From: Hydractinia symbiolongicarpus
Lineage: Eukaryota; Cnidaria; Hydrozoa; Anthoathecata; Hydractiniidae
Length of the DNA: 64,000 nt
Direction: 5' to 3'
Assembly: GCF_029227915.1 (NCBI RefSeq)
Contig: NC_079875.1
Location: forward strand, 27,340,001-27,404,000
Below, piece by piece: positions 54,435 through 64,000 of this stretch (position 1 is its first letter; each line of letters begins with the position of its first letter). The notes beneath the pieces are model-generated. The model was not told the DNA's origin and did no database searches. It was given only the letters and a program-made list of their open reading frames with translations. A program made the translations under genes and the position numbers.

Positions 54435-54497
54435 GCCTTGATTGTATAACGTAAGGCAACTTTGTAGAAAATCCAGGTTCAAATCCTGGTCAAGGCA
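54435..54497 (+). tRNA. Short tRNA-like sequence, probably pseudogene
   Basis: A perfect 7-bp acceptor-like stem GCCTTGA/TCAAGGC and a perfect T-arm CCAGG-TTCAAAT-CCTGG enclose only 31 bases. GTATAACGTAAGGC resembles a D-arm; TTTGTAGAAAA could be the reduced anticodon arm. Length 63. Not confidently functional. Confidence 0.4.
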
Positions 54498-54564
54498 ATT
54501 ATTCTGTTATTTTTAGCTTGCCAACTACATATTATTGCTATTTTCCTGGGTTTTTTCTCTTACG

Positions 54565-54648
54565 GGTGGCAAGCCACCGCAATGATGAACTCAACCTGTT
54601 AGGTCTTTGGAAATAAGCTAGAGGTTGTACTCCTCTAGAGAACATGCC
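54565..54648 (+). repeat. 84-bp structured repeat, copy 1
   Basis: Shares 82 of 84 bases with 61306-61389, while flanks differ. Contains hairpins GGTGGC-AA-GCCACC and CTAGAGG-TTGTACT-CCTCTAG, and a short ACCT-GTT-AGGT. High identity in unrelated flanks implies a mobile or constrained unit. Confidence 0.85.
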
Positions 54649-54682
54649 GGGATTCTTTTACTCTGTAATTTTTTTATGGGGT

Positions 54683-54746
54683 CCAATGTAAGTCATCTAC
54701 ATTTAAGGAAGTTTGGATTTCTTTAAATGTAGATGTCTTACATTAG
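54683..54746. repeat. 29-bp-arm hairpin
   Basis: Arms 54683-54711 and 54718-54746 pair with three mismatches around a 6-base loop. Core AAGTCATCTACATTTAA faces TTAAATGTAGATGTCTT. Size is compatible with a small-RNA precursor or a mini-foldback element. Confidence 0.8.
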
Positions 54747-56855
54747 ACGAGCAAGACTGTTTACGAATTTGGTTGGTAAAATATATTACCACTTAGATTA
54801 AAATTATTTTGGTCCTACAATTTTGAGTATTTTTTCATTTTTTTATAATGGCACACTCTTATGATCAATTCAGGTTAAAATACAAGTTTCAGAAAATTAC
54901 AACAATTTTGTACAATTTTTTTTGAAAAGGATTGGGTCGAGATTATGACGTTTTTCAGTTCAGAAAGTGTAGTGTGTTGGCGGTGGTGGAAGTATTAGTT
55001 GTTAATTTACTTAAATATTCGAGTTTAACTGCTTGAAAACATGGCAAATTGCGCCGCTATCAACTGCACTAACATAACTGGTTCATGAAGTGAAGCCACT
55101 TTTGATATTGAACAATGGATGTACAATGCCCATTATTAAGAGAACCAGAGTGGTTAATAATGGCGACATATAGCATTGATTTACATTAAAGTAAGCCTTA
55201 CCTGATTTATTTACATCCATATGCAACAAACTAACCACGTTTTTTTTTACCGTTCTGTGGGGGGCGATAACCTTGACACAAGGAGGGCACAAATATCGCC
55301 ACTATACCATGAATTTCGTTGCGGTAATTTTATGATTAACATAAATTTTATTTAAATTTATCTTTTATGATAATCATAATATTTTTTTGCGCGTATAGGT
55401 TGTTTCGAAAAAATGAATGCTATGGCTAAAGAACTTATCCCATGCGTAAAATACAATATGTTAGTAGTAACGGAAAGCCAGCCGATGTCTTTTGTTCCAG
55501 CCTTGAGACCCGAAATATAGAGACCTTGTCAATAATGTTACGAAATTTTGAGACAACGTCTTAATGATGTAAATAAAAGTAATAGTAAAATCAACCTAGT
55601 CCTTTCAAACAGAAGGATTTGTCAACTGTAGAGTTTAATTTATTGAACATTGTGTTAATTAAGCAAACTTTGTGTACTATCTGCAGGTAACCTGCTAATA
55701 TTTTGCAAGTAAACTGTGGCTGAAGATTCACCTCATTAGACTTTTTTCAAAAAAACGTTTGCGAAGTATTACTTACAACAGTCTACGGTATCTATAAACA
55801 CGTATTAGATCAATGATATGAAAATAAAGATCTCGCAGCAATTTTGATATTGAAAATGACCTTATTGCAGGCACCTTAAAACTTGATAATCACTAAGCCA
55901 AGGAATATCCAATAAAATTTGTAATTGATGAAGAGTTTAGCCATTTATCCTGCTGGGGGAGTGAAAAGTTCCTGAACAACAAAATTTTTTTGTATCTAAC
56001 AGGTTAAAAATATCCCTTGAAATGAGAGAGTCTATTGTCAAAAAGGAATGCAGAATTGATCATAAAAATTTTTTGTACTAGTAATCACATGAATATGAGT
56101 GCAGTTACATTTTAATTCACGAGTTATCAGTAAAAAACAGAAAATTTAATTGAGTCCTAGGACAATAATTCAAGCACGTTGCTAACTTTTACTTGGTTTC
56201 TTCTATTCTGACCTTGATGGGAAGTTACTGTCTGAATGGGAATTTCCCTTTAGAGCTTGATATGTTTTGAATTTTCCAATTATGAATTAATAATAATCCA
56301 CTAAAATTTAGCTGCAAACTTGGTTTTTAATTCACACTTTTATCATTTTTCCTCTCGGCTCCATCGCAAGAATCAGCGACGTGTAATTGTGCAATTCATA
56401 TGGTTATTCATCTTATATTAGTACACTAGTTATTGCACTTGTTCTTTTTCGTGAGAAATCTTGTCGTGACTCCTCATCAATACTAATCTTCATAAATACT
56501 GCTTGTATAATGAAAAATGAGTTCATTAATATTTAAAAAATTCTTAAAATAGAAGTAAACTCCACCTTCAGGGCATAAATTCCTGAATTTTTGTCTTCAA
56601 CTATATGGATCATCAAAAATCCTTATTTAATTTGTTTGTGGGTGGGTTCGATTGCACGCATAATCAATAGGTGTAAAAATTTCAATACACTAACCAAAGA
56701 GACTTGGCGAACAAAGTCTTTCGCAGATTTAAAAAGAGAGTCATCAGTCAAGGATGAGACTGTCAAGAGAAGAGACTAAACCACCCTTATTGAGATGAGG
56801 TGGACCGATAATTGAGCATGAAAGTCATGCATTTTATCGGTAAAGAGCAAGGTGA
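54747..56855. other. Long region without clear genes
   Basis: AT-rich. The only coding hint is a 15-codon start at 55041 (listed separately). Nothing else recognised. Confidence 0.35.
55041..55088 (+). pseudogene. Possible THAP-domain start
   Basis: ATG at 55041 reads MANCAAINCTNITGS before a stop. The N-C-x4-C-x-N pattern is the usual start of C2CH THAP domains. The rest is not visible, so this could be chance. Confidence 0.2.
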
Positions 56856-56858
56856 CAG

Positions 56859-57070
56859 ATAAATCAAGGTATGCGGAGATACATAGAAGATAAGATTTCA
56901 GTTATAACTGCAAAAAGAAGCCAAGAGAACCACTTTTTTGGAAGTCTTTGATGGTCATGGTGGTAAAAAAGCGTCAGTATATGCTAGAGACAATCTTTTT
57001 ACAAACATCAGAACCAAGATGGGTTTTACGATACAGATCCCCAAAAGGTCAAGATGGCTGTTAGTTAAAT
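56859..57070 (+). pseudogene. PP2C-type protein phosphatase fragment (PPM1D-like), frameshifted
   Basis: NQGMRRYIEDKISVI (about 56862-56906) and HFFG lead, after a one-base frame change near 56940, to VFDGHGGKKASVYARDNL. VFDGHGG is the metal-binding signature of PP2C phosphatases and RRYIED the N-terminal one (RxxMED in active enzymes, here Ile for Met). A second frame change near 57020 continues GFYDTDPQKVKMAV before a stop. The spacing resembles PPM1D. Only about 70 residues of a 300-residue domain are present, so this is an exon remnant or retrocopy piece. Confidence 0.55.
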
Positions 57071-57344
57071 TTTCCATTTTCTAAACGGAACAAAATATTC
57101 ATGCATGGAATTTTGAAAGTGTAAAAGATTTATTGCAAATCCAGAAAACTAACATCGACATCATTGTTAGGCGCAATTCAAAATATTTAAAATGGTAAAT
57201 TTTCTTCAGCGGCCATCTTAAATGTTTCTATGTAGTTTGTATAACTTCGTATAAATTTATTAAAAATTACGCTTTATTTTTTATTATTATTCTTAAAATA
57301 CCATTGCAAAACATTTTCTTTTAGACAAACCTTGCACTGATCCA

Positions 57345-57583
57345 TTCGTGGGAGAGAGACCTCTCATTGGAAAGATCTAGTAATTGTGGACGCATATTTG
57401 AAACGGCTAGATCTTGTTCCAATGCCTTCTATTCGATCTACAGCGACCACCGCAACGTTGTGCCATGTGTTTGCTACCCATGGATTACCGGAAATTTGTC
57501 TTTCAGATAAGGGCCCGGCATTTATTAGTAAAGAATTCAAGGAATTTCTTCGAATGAATGGAACCAGACAGTCAAGTGAGTGA
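57345..57583 (+). pseudogene. Retroelement integrase core fragment
   Basis: The frame at 57386-57583 has HVFATHGLPEICLSDKGPAF and SKEFKEFLRMNGT, matching the central integrase segment of gypsy-type LTR retrotransposons, including the second catalytic Asp in LSDKGPAF. Upstream HSWERDLSLERSSN-like coding is weak. The piece ends abruptly where the R2-like fragment begins. Confidence 0.65.
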
Positions 57584-58236
57584 AAATTCTTGACGAGGCT
57601 ACACCCGAATACGCGCTGAAGAAGAACCCCCGCTTCAGCGACCAGCTGTATGCAACAATTGATGGCAAGCCGTTATGTGAGTTGAAAAATAATCCTAACG
57701 GTCAATTATGGCAAAAAGGCATTACGTCGATTATTTCTGGTCGTTCCTACATCGAATTTATCAAGTTACGCATTGGACGGCTTCCTACACTCGAGAATTG
57801 TAATCGTGGGCGTGAGGTGGACAAGAAGTGCAGGCACTATCGAAGGGTGGGGGAAACCCTTTCCCACGTGGTACAACATTGCGGCTTTACGCACTTTCCA
57901 CGAATACAAAGACACGACTCCATTGTCGACTTTGTAAAGGATATTGCCATCAAGAACAAGCACCAAGTACTCGTTGAACCAGTTTTCACCATTGCTGGAA
58001 TCAGATTAAAACCTGACCTCGTGGTTGTGCGTCCGGATAGCGTCATCGTCATAGAAGTGTCCATTGTGACTGACCTAATGCGCTTTCAGCACGCTGAGGG
58101 TAGCACTCTAAGAGATGCTTATAATCAAAAAGTCGCATACTACGATCGACCTGGCTTACGAACTGCGTTGAGAGAGAAATACGGAACACGAACCGTCACG
58201 TTTGGTGCGATTATTGTGTCACCGAGAGACATCTAG
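57580..58236 (+). pseudogene. R2/NeSL-type LINE 3' part: zinc cluster and restriction-like endonuclease
   Basis: A 218-codon open frame. KCRHYRRVGETLSHVVQHC followed by THFPRIQRHD is the CCHC-type cluster of R2-group LINEs; the second Cys of the knuckle is Tyr here. RLKPDLVVVRPDSVIVIEVS holds the PD...E core of the restriction-like endonuclease, and DAYNQKVAYYDRPGL adds the conserved Lys-x3-Tyr region. The N-terminal RT half is missing (5' truncation). The 3' tail from 58237 includes a CCCCTAGTGGGTC hairpin. Such enzymes cut specific target sites, but the target cannot be told from this fragment. Confidence 0.7.
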
Positions 58237-58389
58237 TGCTCTGAAAATAACAACACTCTGTTCTCCATTGGCGGTAGACAACGCGATATCGATACAATTG
58301 TGGCAAGAAGCATGGAGAAGACCGTAAAGATCTGGAAGTTCTTCATGCGAACAACGAAATGAAGGGGTATAATTTATGGTAGACCCCTA

Positions 58390-58650
58390 GTGGGTCACCA
58401 ATGGCTCGAAATGGCCATTTGCCCTGCTATAAAGCGAAGATTCAACCATTGTTTTATGTCTATGCGCTTGGTGTGCAAGACGAGGTGAATAGAACTTTCC
58501 CTCCAATGTCGAAAACATCAAAACTTGGAGAAGGTTTGCGATATAACATCTTTCTGTACGAAATATGGTTACATAAATTTTACATATCTGTATATGGGGC
58601 ACCGCCCCCATTAAAAACAAAAATATACAAATAATAGCCAAATGCCTCGC

Positions 58651-58692
<42 letters not shown>

Positions 58693-58753
58693 ACTGTCCC
58701 TATCTACTATCTAGCGAGCCACAGCCAAGGGAACGGGCTTGGCAAAATCAGCA

Positions 58754-58787
<34 letters not shown>

Positions 58788-59214
58788 TGACGCTTACAAT
58801 AACCATGCCAAAAGATGGGACAAGCCAAACTGTTGACAAAGGACACTCGCGTTTACAATAACAGTGTCAGAAGATTGGACAGGCCTAAGTATTGACACGC
58901 GTCACTTGGAGTCATTCATTGCTGCCATACGAGATAAACCAAACCGCGTTGGGAGCAAAACTTTGAATAACATTCTGCAATTACAAAACATTTCGTTTTT
59001 TCTGCAGAAAACGCAAAAATAGACTTCATTTCGAAGTCTCGATTAGTTTTGAGAGTAATGTCGGCACAACCTTGAAAGTATAGACAATTTCCGACCGTCT
59101 GCTCCGGCTGTCTCCTTTTCAAATGTGGGATATTGGCAAAATTCTAACTGGTTTCCGATTGTTTAGTTTCTATATGTCGGACAAAATTCCTAAAAAAATA
59201 TTTTGCCACTTGCA
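58390..59214. other. No recognised gene
   Basis: Several short frames without motifs. A weakly repeated AGTGTCAGAAGATTGGACAGG-like segment lies at 58805-58895. Confidence 0.3.
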
Positions 59215-60245
59215 GTTATAAGTTGATTGGATTATCACTTTGGAATGCACAACACTATACAGTCATGACTTTACTATCCGATGGATGGTACCTATATGAT
59301 GGATTAAAATCCCCTGTCTTATGCTCTGAGCATTACGAAGCTGTGTACAGGCCTACATATTGTTTGTATGGTGCATATAATTTACTTACTTGTTATATTT
59401 CTTACACCGTTTATTTATATGTATTAATATAATGCATTAATATTTATTTATAAAGCATTAGAAAGTATACAGGAAAACGGAGCAGAGCAGTTGGATACCT
59501 CAAAAACTCCAACACAATCATGTAGGTCCAACACAATCATCCACAATTATGTAGGTCACTTTTCACAGAATTTAGATTTTATTACTTACAGAACTCACAA
59601 AACTTTTTTTTAAAAAATGTATTATACAGAAAACTTCTGTAGCTCATACACATTCTTTTAGCCACATCTGATAAGAAAAGTATTCCAAATAAATCAAATA
59701 CAGAGACTACTGAACACCACGAAAACTTCTCATCAGGTAATTATATTAGCATTACAACATTCTTTGTCTTCTATACATATATATAAATATATACATCAAA
59801 CAGTGCCTTTTGCTTTTTATTTTAGGACTATTAACACCTTTCCGAGATTTCTATGACAAGGACAAGCACATACAGCTTCTTTCTTGCTTCACAACAACAG
59901 AACTTGCATCTGAAGCTGTTAATGGCAATTAAGTTGTTGAGGAGCAGGACCTAAAATCATTAAGTGACATTACCTCAGTGTTAGATAAGAACTATCACAG
60001 TGAACCTAATTAAAGAATTTTGCAGGAAATCGGCTTTTACGAAAATTAAAACACTCTTGTTGAAGAAAAGAAGAAATCCAGTGTGGATTTGTAATTATTG
60101 CAGAAAGCGTGTTAAGGCGAGATCCATAATTTGTGAACAGTGTTTAGTTTGGTGTCATTTCAAATGCACAAGATTAAACATTAAGCCAAAAGGAGATTAG
60201 TTTTGCAAATGTTGCTGTGATGAAGAACCTGTATATATTGTAAAT
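59215..60245 (+). pseudogene. Peptidase-tail and PHD-finger gene remnant, several exons
   Basis: After an acceptor at about 59216 the sequence reads YKLIGLSLWNAQHYTVMTLL and GWYLYDGL, resembling the His-containing C-terminal block of ubiquitin-protease-like domains. An exon near 59663-59735 is Ser/Thr-rich. From 59826, GLLTPFRDFYDKDKHI leads to an in-frame stop (about 59931). From 60000 a third frame encodes WICNYCRKRVKARSIICEQC, then C-x2-C-x4-H-x2-C and a last FCKCC after a stop, a PHD-like zinc finger. The combination occurs in large transposon-linked proteins of cnidarians (my recollection). Broken by at least two stops and one frame change. Confidence 0.45.
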
Positions 60246-61305
60246 TTTAAACTATTCTTAAAAATATATACTTGGATCCTCAAAATTCTTTATTCTTTAA
60301 ATGTAGAAATTCCTTGTTTTAGACGCGGACCTTACAGGATCATTAAAACATTTATGTCGTGGTGTTTTATAATGCTTAACATCTTTTGCATATTGCTATT
60401 AAAATATTTATGAGGCATCTTTTGTATCACTTTTCTATATACCATTTTTAGAGGTTATAAAATGCATGTATAATTCTACTTATAGCTTTTAAATCATTAA
60501 ACATCCCAATGACTTCTTCGGATAAAAAGGTGTCCATGTCACTCACCTCGACGCAGTCTGCGGTGATTTGAAGCTGTACGTTAACCCTATCGTTAAATGA
60601 CCATGTCTACGAGAATGTCAAAGTAGATATACTTCAGAACCATCTGTGCAGGGCTGAGTGTCGGGCCCATTAACACGTGTAAAGTCACTGCCAGAGTCAC
60701 AAGTTCTGGCGCACAGATCGTTGCTTGCTTTTTCTTATCTACTAATTCGTTGTGAAGTTTTATGCTACAAAAGTAAAAAAAAATAGCACAAATAAGGGCA
60801 AGTGAGCGAACGTCTCCCCCTACTGGACTAGGGTAACAAGTGGGATGCTCAACCCCAAAGACAAGACAAAACGTCAACACCCCTTGCTATGCTTCTTACA
60901 TGGTCTCAAGAAAGAGAAAGGAGTGAGAAAACTCCACTTTCACGGTGGGTTGACCAATCAATGGTCAGTCAGGGTAAATTGCAACCGCTATGAAAATTTT
61001 CTCCCCCGATTTACTTTGTTGCAGAAAAGAACTTCTACTAAAGAACAGTATGTAAGCTGAGCGATGTAAGTTGAGATGAATCCACTGCATTGGCACGATC
61101 GTCACACTTAGCCGGTAAAAGCATTAAAATTTCCTCCTATCACCAAGCAGTAACTTAATAAAAGTGTGTTGTTCTACATTACCAAGGGGTACAAGTTGGA
61201 ACGTTGTCATGCGATCACACAAATGGGCAATCAATATTGGTTATGGAAAGAATGGACGTTCGGTGACATAATTTCATAGTGTTTTTAGAAAATAATTTAC
61301 AAAGA
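60246..61305. other. No recognised gene
   Basis: A frame at 60845-61060 (starting MLNPKDKTKR) has no known motif. Otherwise plain intergenic DNA. Confidence 0.3.
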
Positions 61306-61389
61306 GGTGGCAAGCCACCGCAATGATAAACTCAACCTGTTAGGCCTTTGGAAATAAGCTAGAGGTTGTACTCCTCTAGAGAACATGCC
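61306..61389 (+). repeat. 84-bp structured repeat, copy 2
   Basis: 82 of 84 bases identical to 54565-54648; both differences fall outside the two strong hairpins. Lies 104 bp before the second structured repeat. Confidence 0.85.
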
Positions 61390-61492
61390 TCAAAAAGTAC
61401 AATTTTCCCTTTTTACAAGGAATTAATTCAAAAATATATAAAAAGGACACAACACATTTGAAAAGATGAACAGAACTTTAACTAAGGGCAGG

Positions 61493-61590
61493 TAGGTTTC
61501 GACCCATATTTCTGAACCTAAGTACCCTGGATGTCTAGCTGGGTCACCTCGAAGAGGTCCGCGGACGGTCATCAGCAGAAACTAGACATC
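61493..61590 (-). repeat. Structured repeat with CTGATGA and CGAAAC, copy 2
   Basis: GGATGTCTAG (61528-61537) and CTAGACATCC (61581-61590) form a perfect 10-bp stem. On the minus strand it encloses TTTCTGCTGATGACC and two small hairpins (GTCCGCGGAC; ACCTC/GAGGT), and the segment ends GGGTCGAAACC. Compare 49683-49763. Confidence 0.6.
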
Positions 61591-61639
61591 CCTATCTTCC
61601 TAAAATTAACTTTGACCACTTTCTGTTCAACTGTGCTAT

Positions 61640-62280
61640 TCTTTGTTTTTAACTCAGGTAATAAGTGGAGTCGTTACTCTCCAAGGAGTCCTGAATGAAA
61701 TGGGGAAGGTTAAAAACTTCCGCTTGACTAAAGGAACCTCATTTGAAATCATTTTCTTCTTATTTAAAAATATAGCATGGCAAGCTGACTCAGTTAAATC
61801 CATTTGTATAGATAATTGTTGTCATTCGCGGAAGAAGCCTCAAGAGATTTTTCCAAAGTGTGCTTAACAAGACTCTCTAAAAAACATCCATTTTTCCATG
61901 TGTGTAGGCTTGATTTTTTGACAGAAAAATGCTTTGGAAACAAGTAGAATAAAATGTACAGCAAGCATTGGACAAATCAATAACAGTCTTCATTGTTTCG
62001 TAAAGAAATAGGAAAACATTTATTACAATGGCTGGAATACTTTTTAATCAAATTTTTAAAAGGGAAGTGAAAACTCTAAACCGAAAATTGCTATTGGATG
62101 CGTGCCTAATATTTATGTGGGTATAGGGACCAACAGGAATGAACGTTTATACAGCGAATTGAAAAGTCTAGGAAAAGAAATAAACTTGGAGTACAAACAG
62201 CCATTTCTCTTCTTGCCATCCGTTTAGTGCTGATACAGTTGCACCTCCAATTTGGAGCATAGAAAAAGCTTTGGTATTAT
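61640..62280 (+). pseudogene. Unassigned transposase-like gene remnant (DNCC ... GTNRNE)
   Basis: The frame 61643-61867 reads VISGVVTLQGVLNEM, GTSFEIIFFLFKNIA and SICIDNCCHSRKKPQEIF; the Asp-Asn-Cys-Cys followed by basic residues looks like a DDE-type Asp block. About 240 bases later, VPNIYVGIGTNRNERLYSEL and, in another frame, SRKRNKLGVQTAISLL resemble the C-terminal GTNRNE block of an animal transposase family that I recall but cannot name with certainty. The order and spacing fit one gene with an internal deletion. No terminal repeats seen. Confidence 0.4.
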
Positions 62281-63360
62281 ACTTTCAATACATCTGCTGA
62301 CATGTTAATTCAATGAATGTCATTCAAAGATTGATGCTGTTGATCTTGCCTAGGAAAGCTTGCTGTTGAATAAATCAAATGGACCCAAAGATCATAATTA
62401 CAAAGGATACTCAAAGTAAGTAAGCCTTATGTTACCACACAGGACACAGCCTGATTTTGTATTATCTATATATTAATACGCCTTGTGTGTGTGTGCACAC
62501 AGTGATGCCACATACATTAATATAAGCACACAATATATTTTACCTTATTATCCTGTAAAACTAACTTTTTATTATTTAACATAAACTCTTGATACATTTT
62601 CTCTTATTATTTTGTAAAACTCACATTCAAAAATCACTTGATAGAATTGATATTGCTTAATCCTGTTTAGGTAAAATCACGTAATGAGGAAGAACGTTAG
62701 CTAGCTATTGTGAAGCATATTAATCTGGAATATCTGGATTCAGCTGCATGTATTACTGTCTTTGTATTACTGTATTTTAAAGTATGAAAATAGACCACTT
62801 TTTCACGCTTTTTTAAATGCCAGGCGATTCATCAAATATGACATAATCTGGGTAAATCCTGCCATGCCATTGGTAAATAGCATCGCGCTTGCCACGATTG
62901 AAAATGGTGGATGCGGTTACGTGGGACGTCAGTTATAATAAAGATCAGTATTATAAATCGATTCAATGATGAGTTAACAAAACAGCTAGCTGTAATGATA
63001 ATACTTGTCTAATGACAAACCTTAACAGTTGTGTAACGATAACCATAAATTTTAATAATTCGACTCACCATTTCTTTGGAACTATATCAATGTTCACAGG
63101 GATTTTTGACTTTTTGATATTGAGGGGCAAAAAAATTGGGTAAATGTTGGACCTATGTTGTCGCCTCGTTCATCCAATCCAATTTACACAGTTGTTTTAT
63201 TCTTTTAGGTTGTTGTTAAATTCGTCAACAAATCCGTTTCTACCGCAGCTTTGGAGGCTGATGTTATGGGGACGCAATCGGGACATGCCAACATGGTGAA
63301 GGTGATTTTCCCTATTTGATGTAAATATCTTCAACATGAGTAACAAACTTGGTTCAATAA
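62281..63360. other. No recognised gene; family end and TG tract
   Basis: 62463-62495 (TCTATATATTAATACGCC then GTGTGTG) matches the SINE-like family end at 14063. The rest is AT-rich. Confidence 0.4.
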
Positions 63361-63660
63361 TTGCAAAGTTCGCAAACCTTTCCAATAATAACATATCAGC
63401 ATTTAATAACCAACGTTTTATCTTCGAAGGAAACAACTTTCCAATGGTGTTTAGAAAATAGTGTTATAAGTGGAATACAATATTGTCCTAAATATTACAG
63501 TCTAACGAAAATATGTAAATCTAGTAAAACTTCAGATAAACACCGTTGGCGATGCAGAAAAGACCTTCATGACGTCAAAGTCTTTGAGAACGGATTCATG
63601 GTTCTCACAATCAAACTTAACAATAGACCCTTTCAGGGTTGCACAAAGGACTCTGAGTAG
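63361..63660 (+). pseudogene. Merlin/IS1016-like transposase N-terminal zinc ribbon
   Basis: From about 63445: FQWCLENSVISGIQYCPKYY, then a basic stretch and DKHRWRCRKDLHDVKVF. In Merlin and ISXO2-type transposases the N-terminus reads CPxC...YRWRCRxC; here CPKYY has lost the second Cys and CRKDL the fourth. The downstream DDE domain is not visible before the stop at 63658-63660. Confidence 0.45.
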
Positions 63661-63827
63661 TCAGTGCAAACAAAAACAACAGAGCGGATAGTGATAAAAA
63701 GTTTGTGGTGGCGTTTGTTATTAATGCGAGGTTTTCCTGTGAATACAAGTTAAAAAGTTACAAATGTTAATATTTTCAAAAAAAAAAAAAGATTATTAAA
63801 AGTATATAGTAATATGAAGCAAAAGTG

Positions 63828-64000
63828 ATGGCTACGTCTGAAGATATTGAATGTTTGGAGAATTTTTTAGAGCTATCTAAAGCTGAACTTCAATTTTTCC
63901 TTTCCCAACGTGGACTACCAACATCTGGATCCCATGGAACGTTAGCTGCAAGAGTCCTAATTGCTCATGAACAGAAAGTTAAAATAAAAGCCACTGCCAA
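63828..64000 (+). CDS. N-terminus of a SAP-domain protein (continues past the window)
   Basis: ATG at 63828 follows an A-rich leader and opens a frame to the window edge. ENFLELSKAELQFFLSQRGL and GTLAARVLIAHE fit the SAP fold (Leu-x3-Leu helix, RGLpxsG turn, Leu-x2-Arg second helix), which binds AT-rich DNA. In cnidarians such short SAP N-termini head long transposon-related proteins (recollection); a host chromatin protein is the alternative. No defect in the visible 57 codons. Confidence 0.55.
   Translation, partial: MATSEDIECLENFLELSKAELQFFLSQRGLPTSGSHGTLAARVLIAHEQKVKIKATA

Overview
This is an AT-rich stretch of animal nuclear DNA. It has short phase-compatible spliceosomal introns, TATA and poly(A) signals, and an unusually dense and varied set of transposable elements: Helitron and Helentron types, pogo, PIF/Harbinger, piggyBac, Merlin-like, DIRS-type tyrosine-recombinase elements, Penelope-like elements, and LINEs of CR1/Jockey and R2 type. 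This mixture, the many TAGC-rich repeats and the protein variants suggest an early-branching invertebrate, most likely a cnidarian and perhaps a hydrozoan. That assignment is inference, because no ribosomal or mitochondrial marker is present. Almost nothing here looks like a complete host gene. Host-gene candidates are the lysine-rich 3' end of a gene (165-648), two SET-domain exons (32264-32642), a broken PP2C fragment (56859-57070) and the start of a SAP-domain protein running off the right edge (63828-64000).

Layout. 1-0.65 kb: tail of a lysine-rich gene. 1.0-8.7 kb: a Helentron-like Rep / PIF1 helicase / endonuclease element, split inside its helicase by a pogo-like element (about 3963-7065). 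9.0-9.45 kb: a piggyBac-type MITE with TTAA ends. 10.29-10.49 kb: eleven identical 18-bp repeats whose unit resembles the ends of a MITE at 28.9-29.2 kb. 11-13.5 kb: Harbinger remnant and Penelope remnant. 16.4-20.6 kb: DIRS-type element (gag, RT/RNase H, tyrosine recombinase). 20.6-25.8 kb: mostly featureless, with two strong hairpins. 25.89-26.41 kb: an array of 14 short palindromes with covarying stems. 28.9-33.9 kb: MITE, 5'-truncated LINE, SET-domain exons, Penelope endonuclease fragment. 34.4-43.0 kb: two copies of a dispersed repeat, one split by a full-length LINE (ORF2 intact) and by a hAT-like MITE with a perfect 8-bp target duplication; another MITE lies at 41.9 kb. 43.3-49.1 kb: a decayed Helitron whose first ORF carries a 2A ribosome-skipping motif followed by an OTU protease. 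50.8-52.9 kb: complete-ended Harbinger element with TAA target duplication, a decayed transposase and an opposite-strand MADF gene. 53.7-64 kb: piggyBac, PP2C, integrase, R2-like, PHD/peptidase, an unassigned DNCC/GTNRNE transposase and Merlin-like remnants.

How parts work together. The window is a layered insertion record: pogo inside Helentron, a SINE-like piece inside Harbinger, LINE and hAT MITE inside the dispersed repeat. Most reading frames are broken; the 35-39 kb LINE is the youngest and most nearly intact. The two items most worth pursuing are the covarying palindrome array at 25.9-26.4 kb and the 2A-OTU leader of the Helitron. Coordinates of open frames, motifs and repeats come from direct reading; element boundaries without target duplications are approximate.
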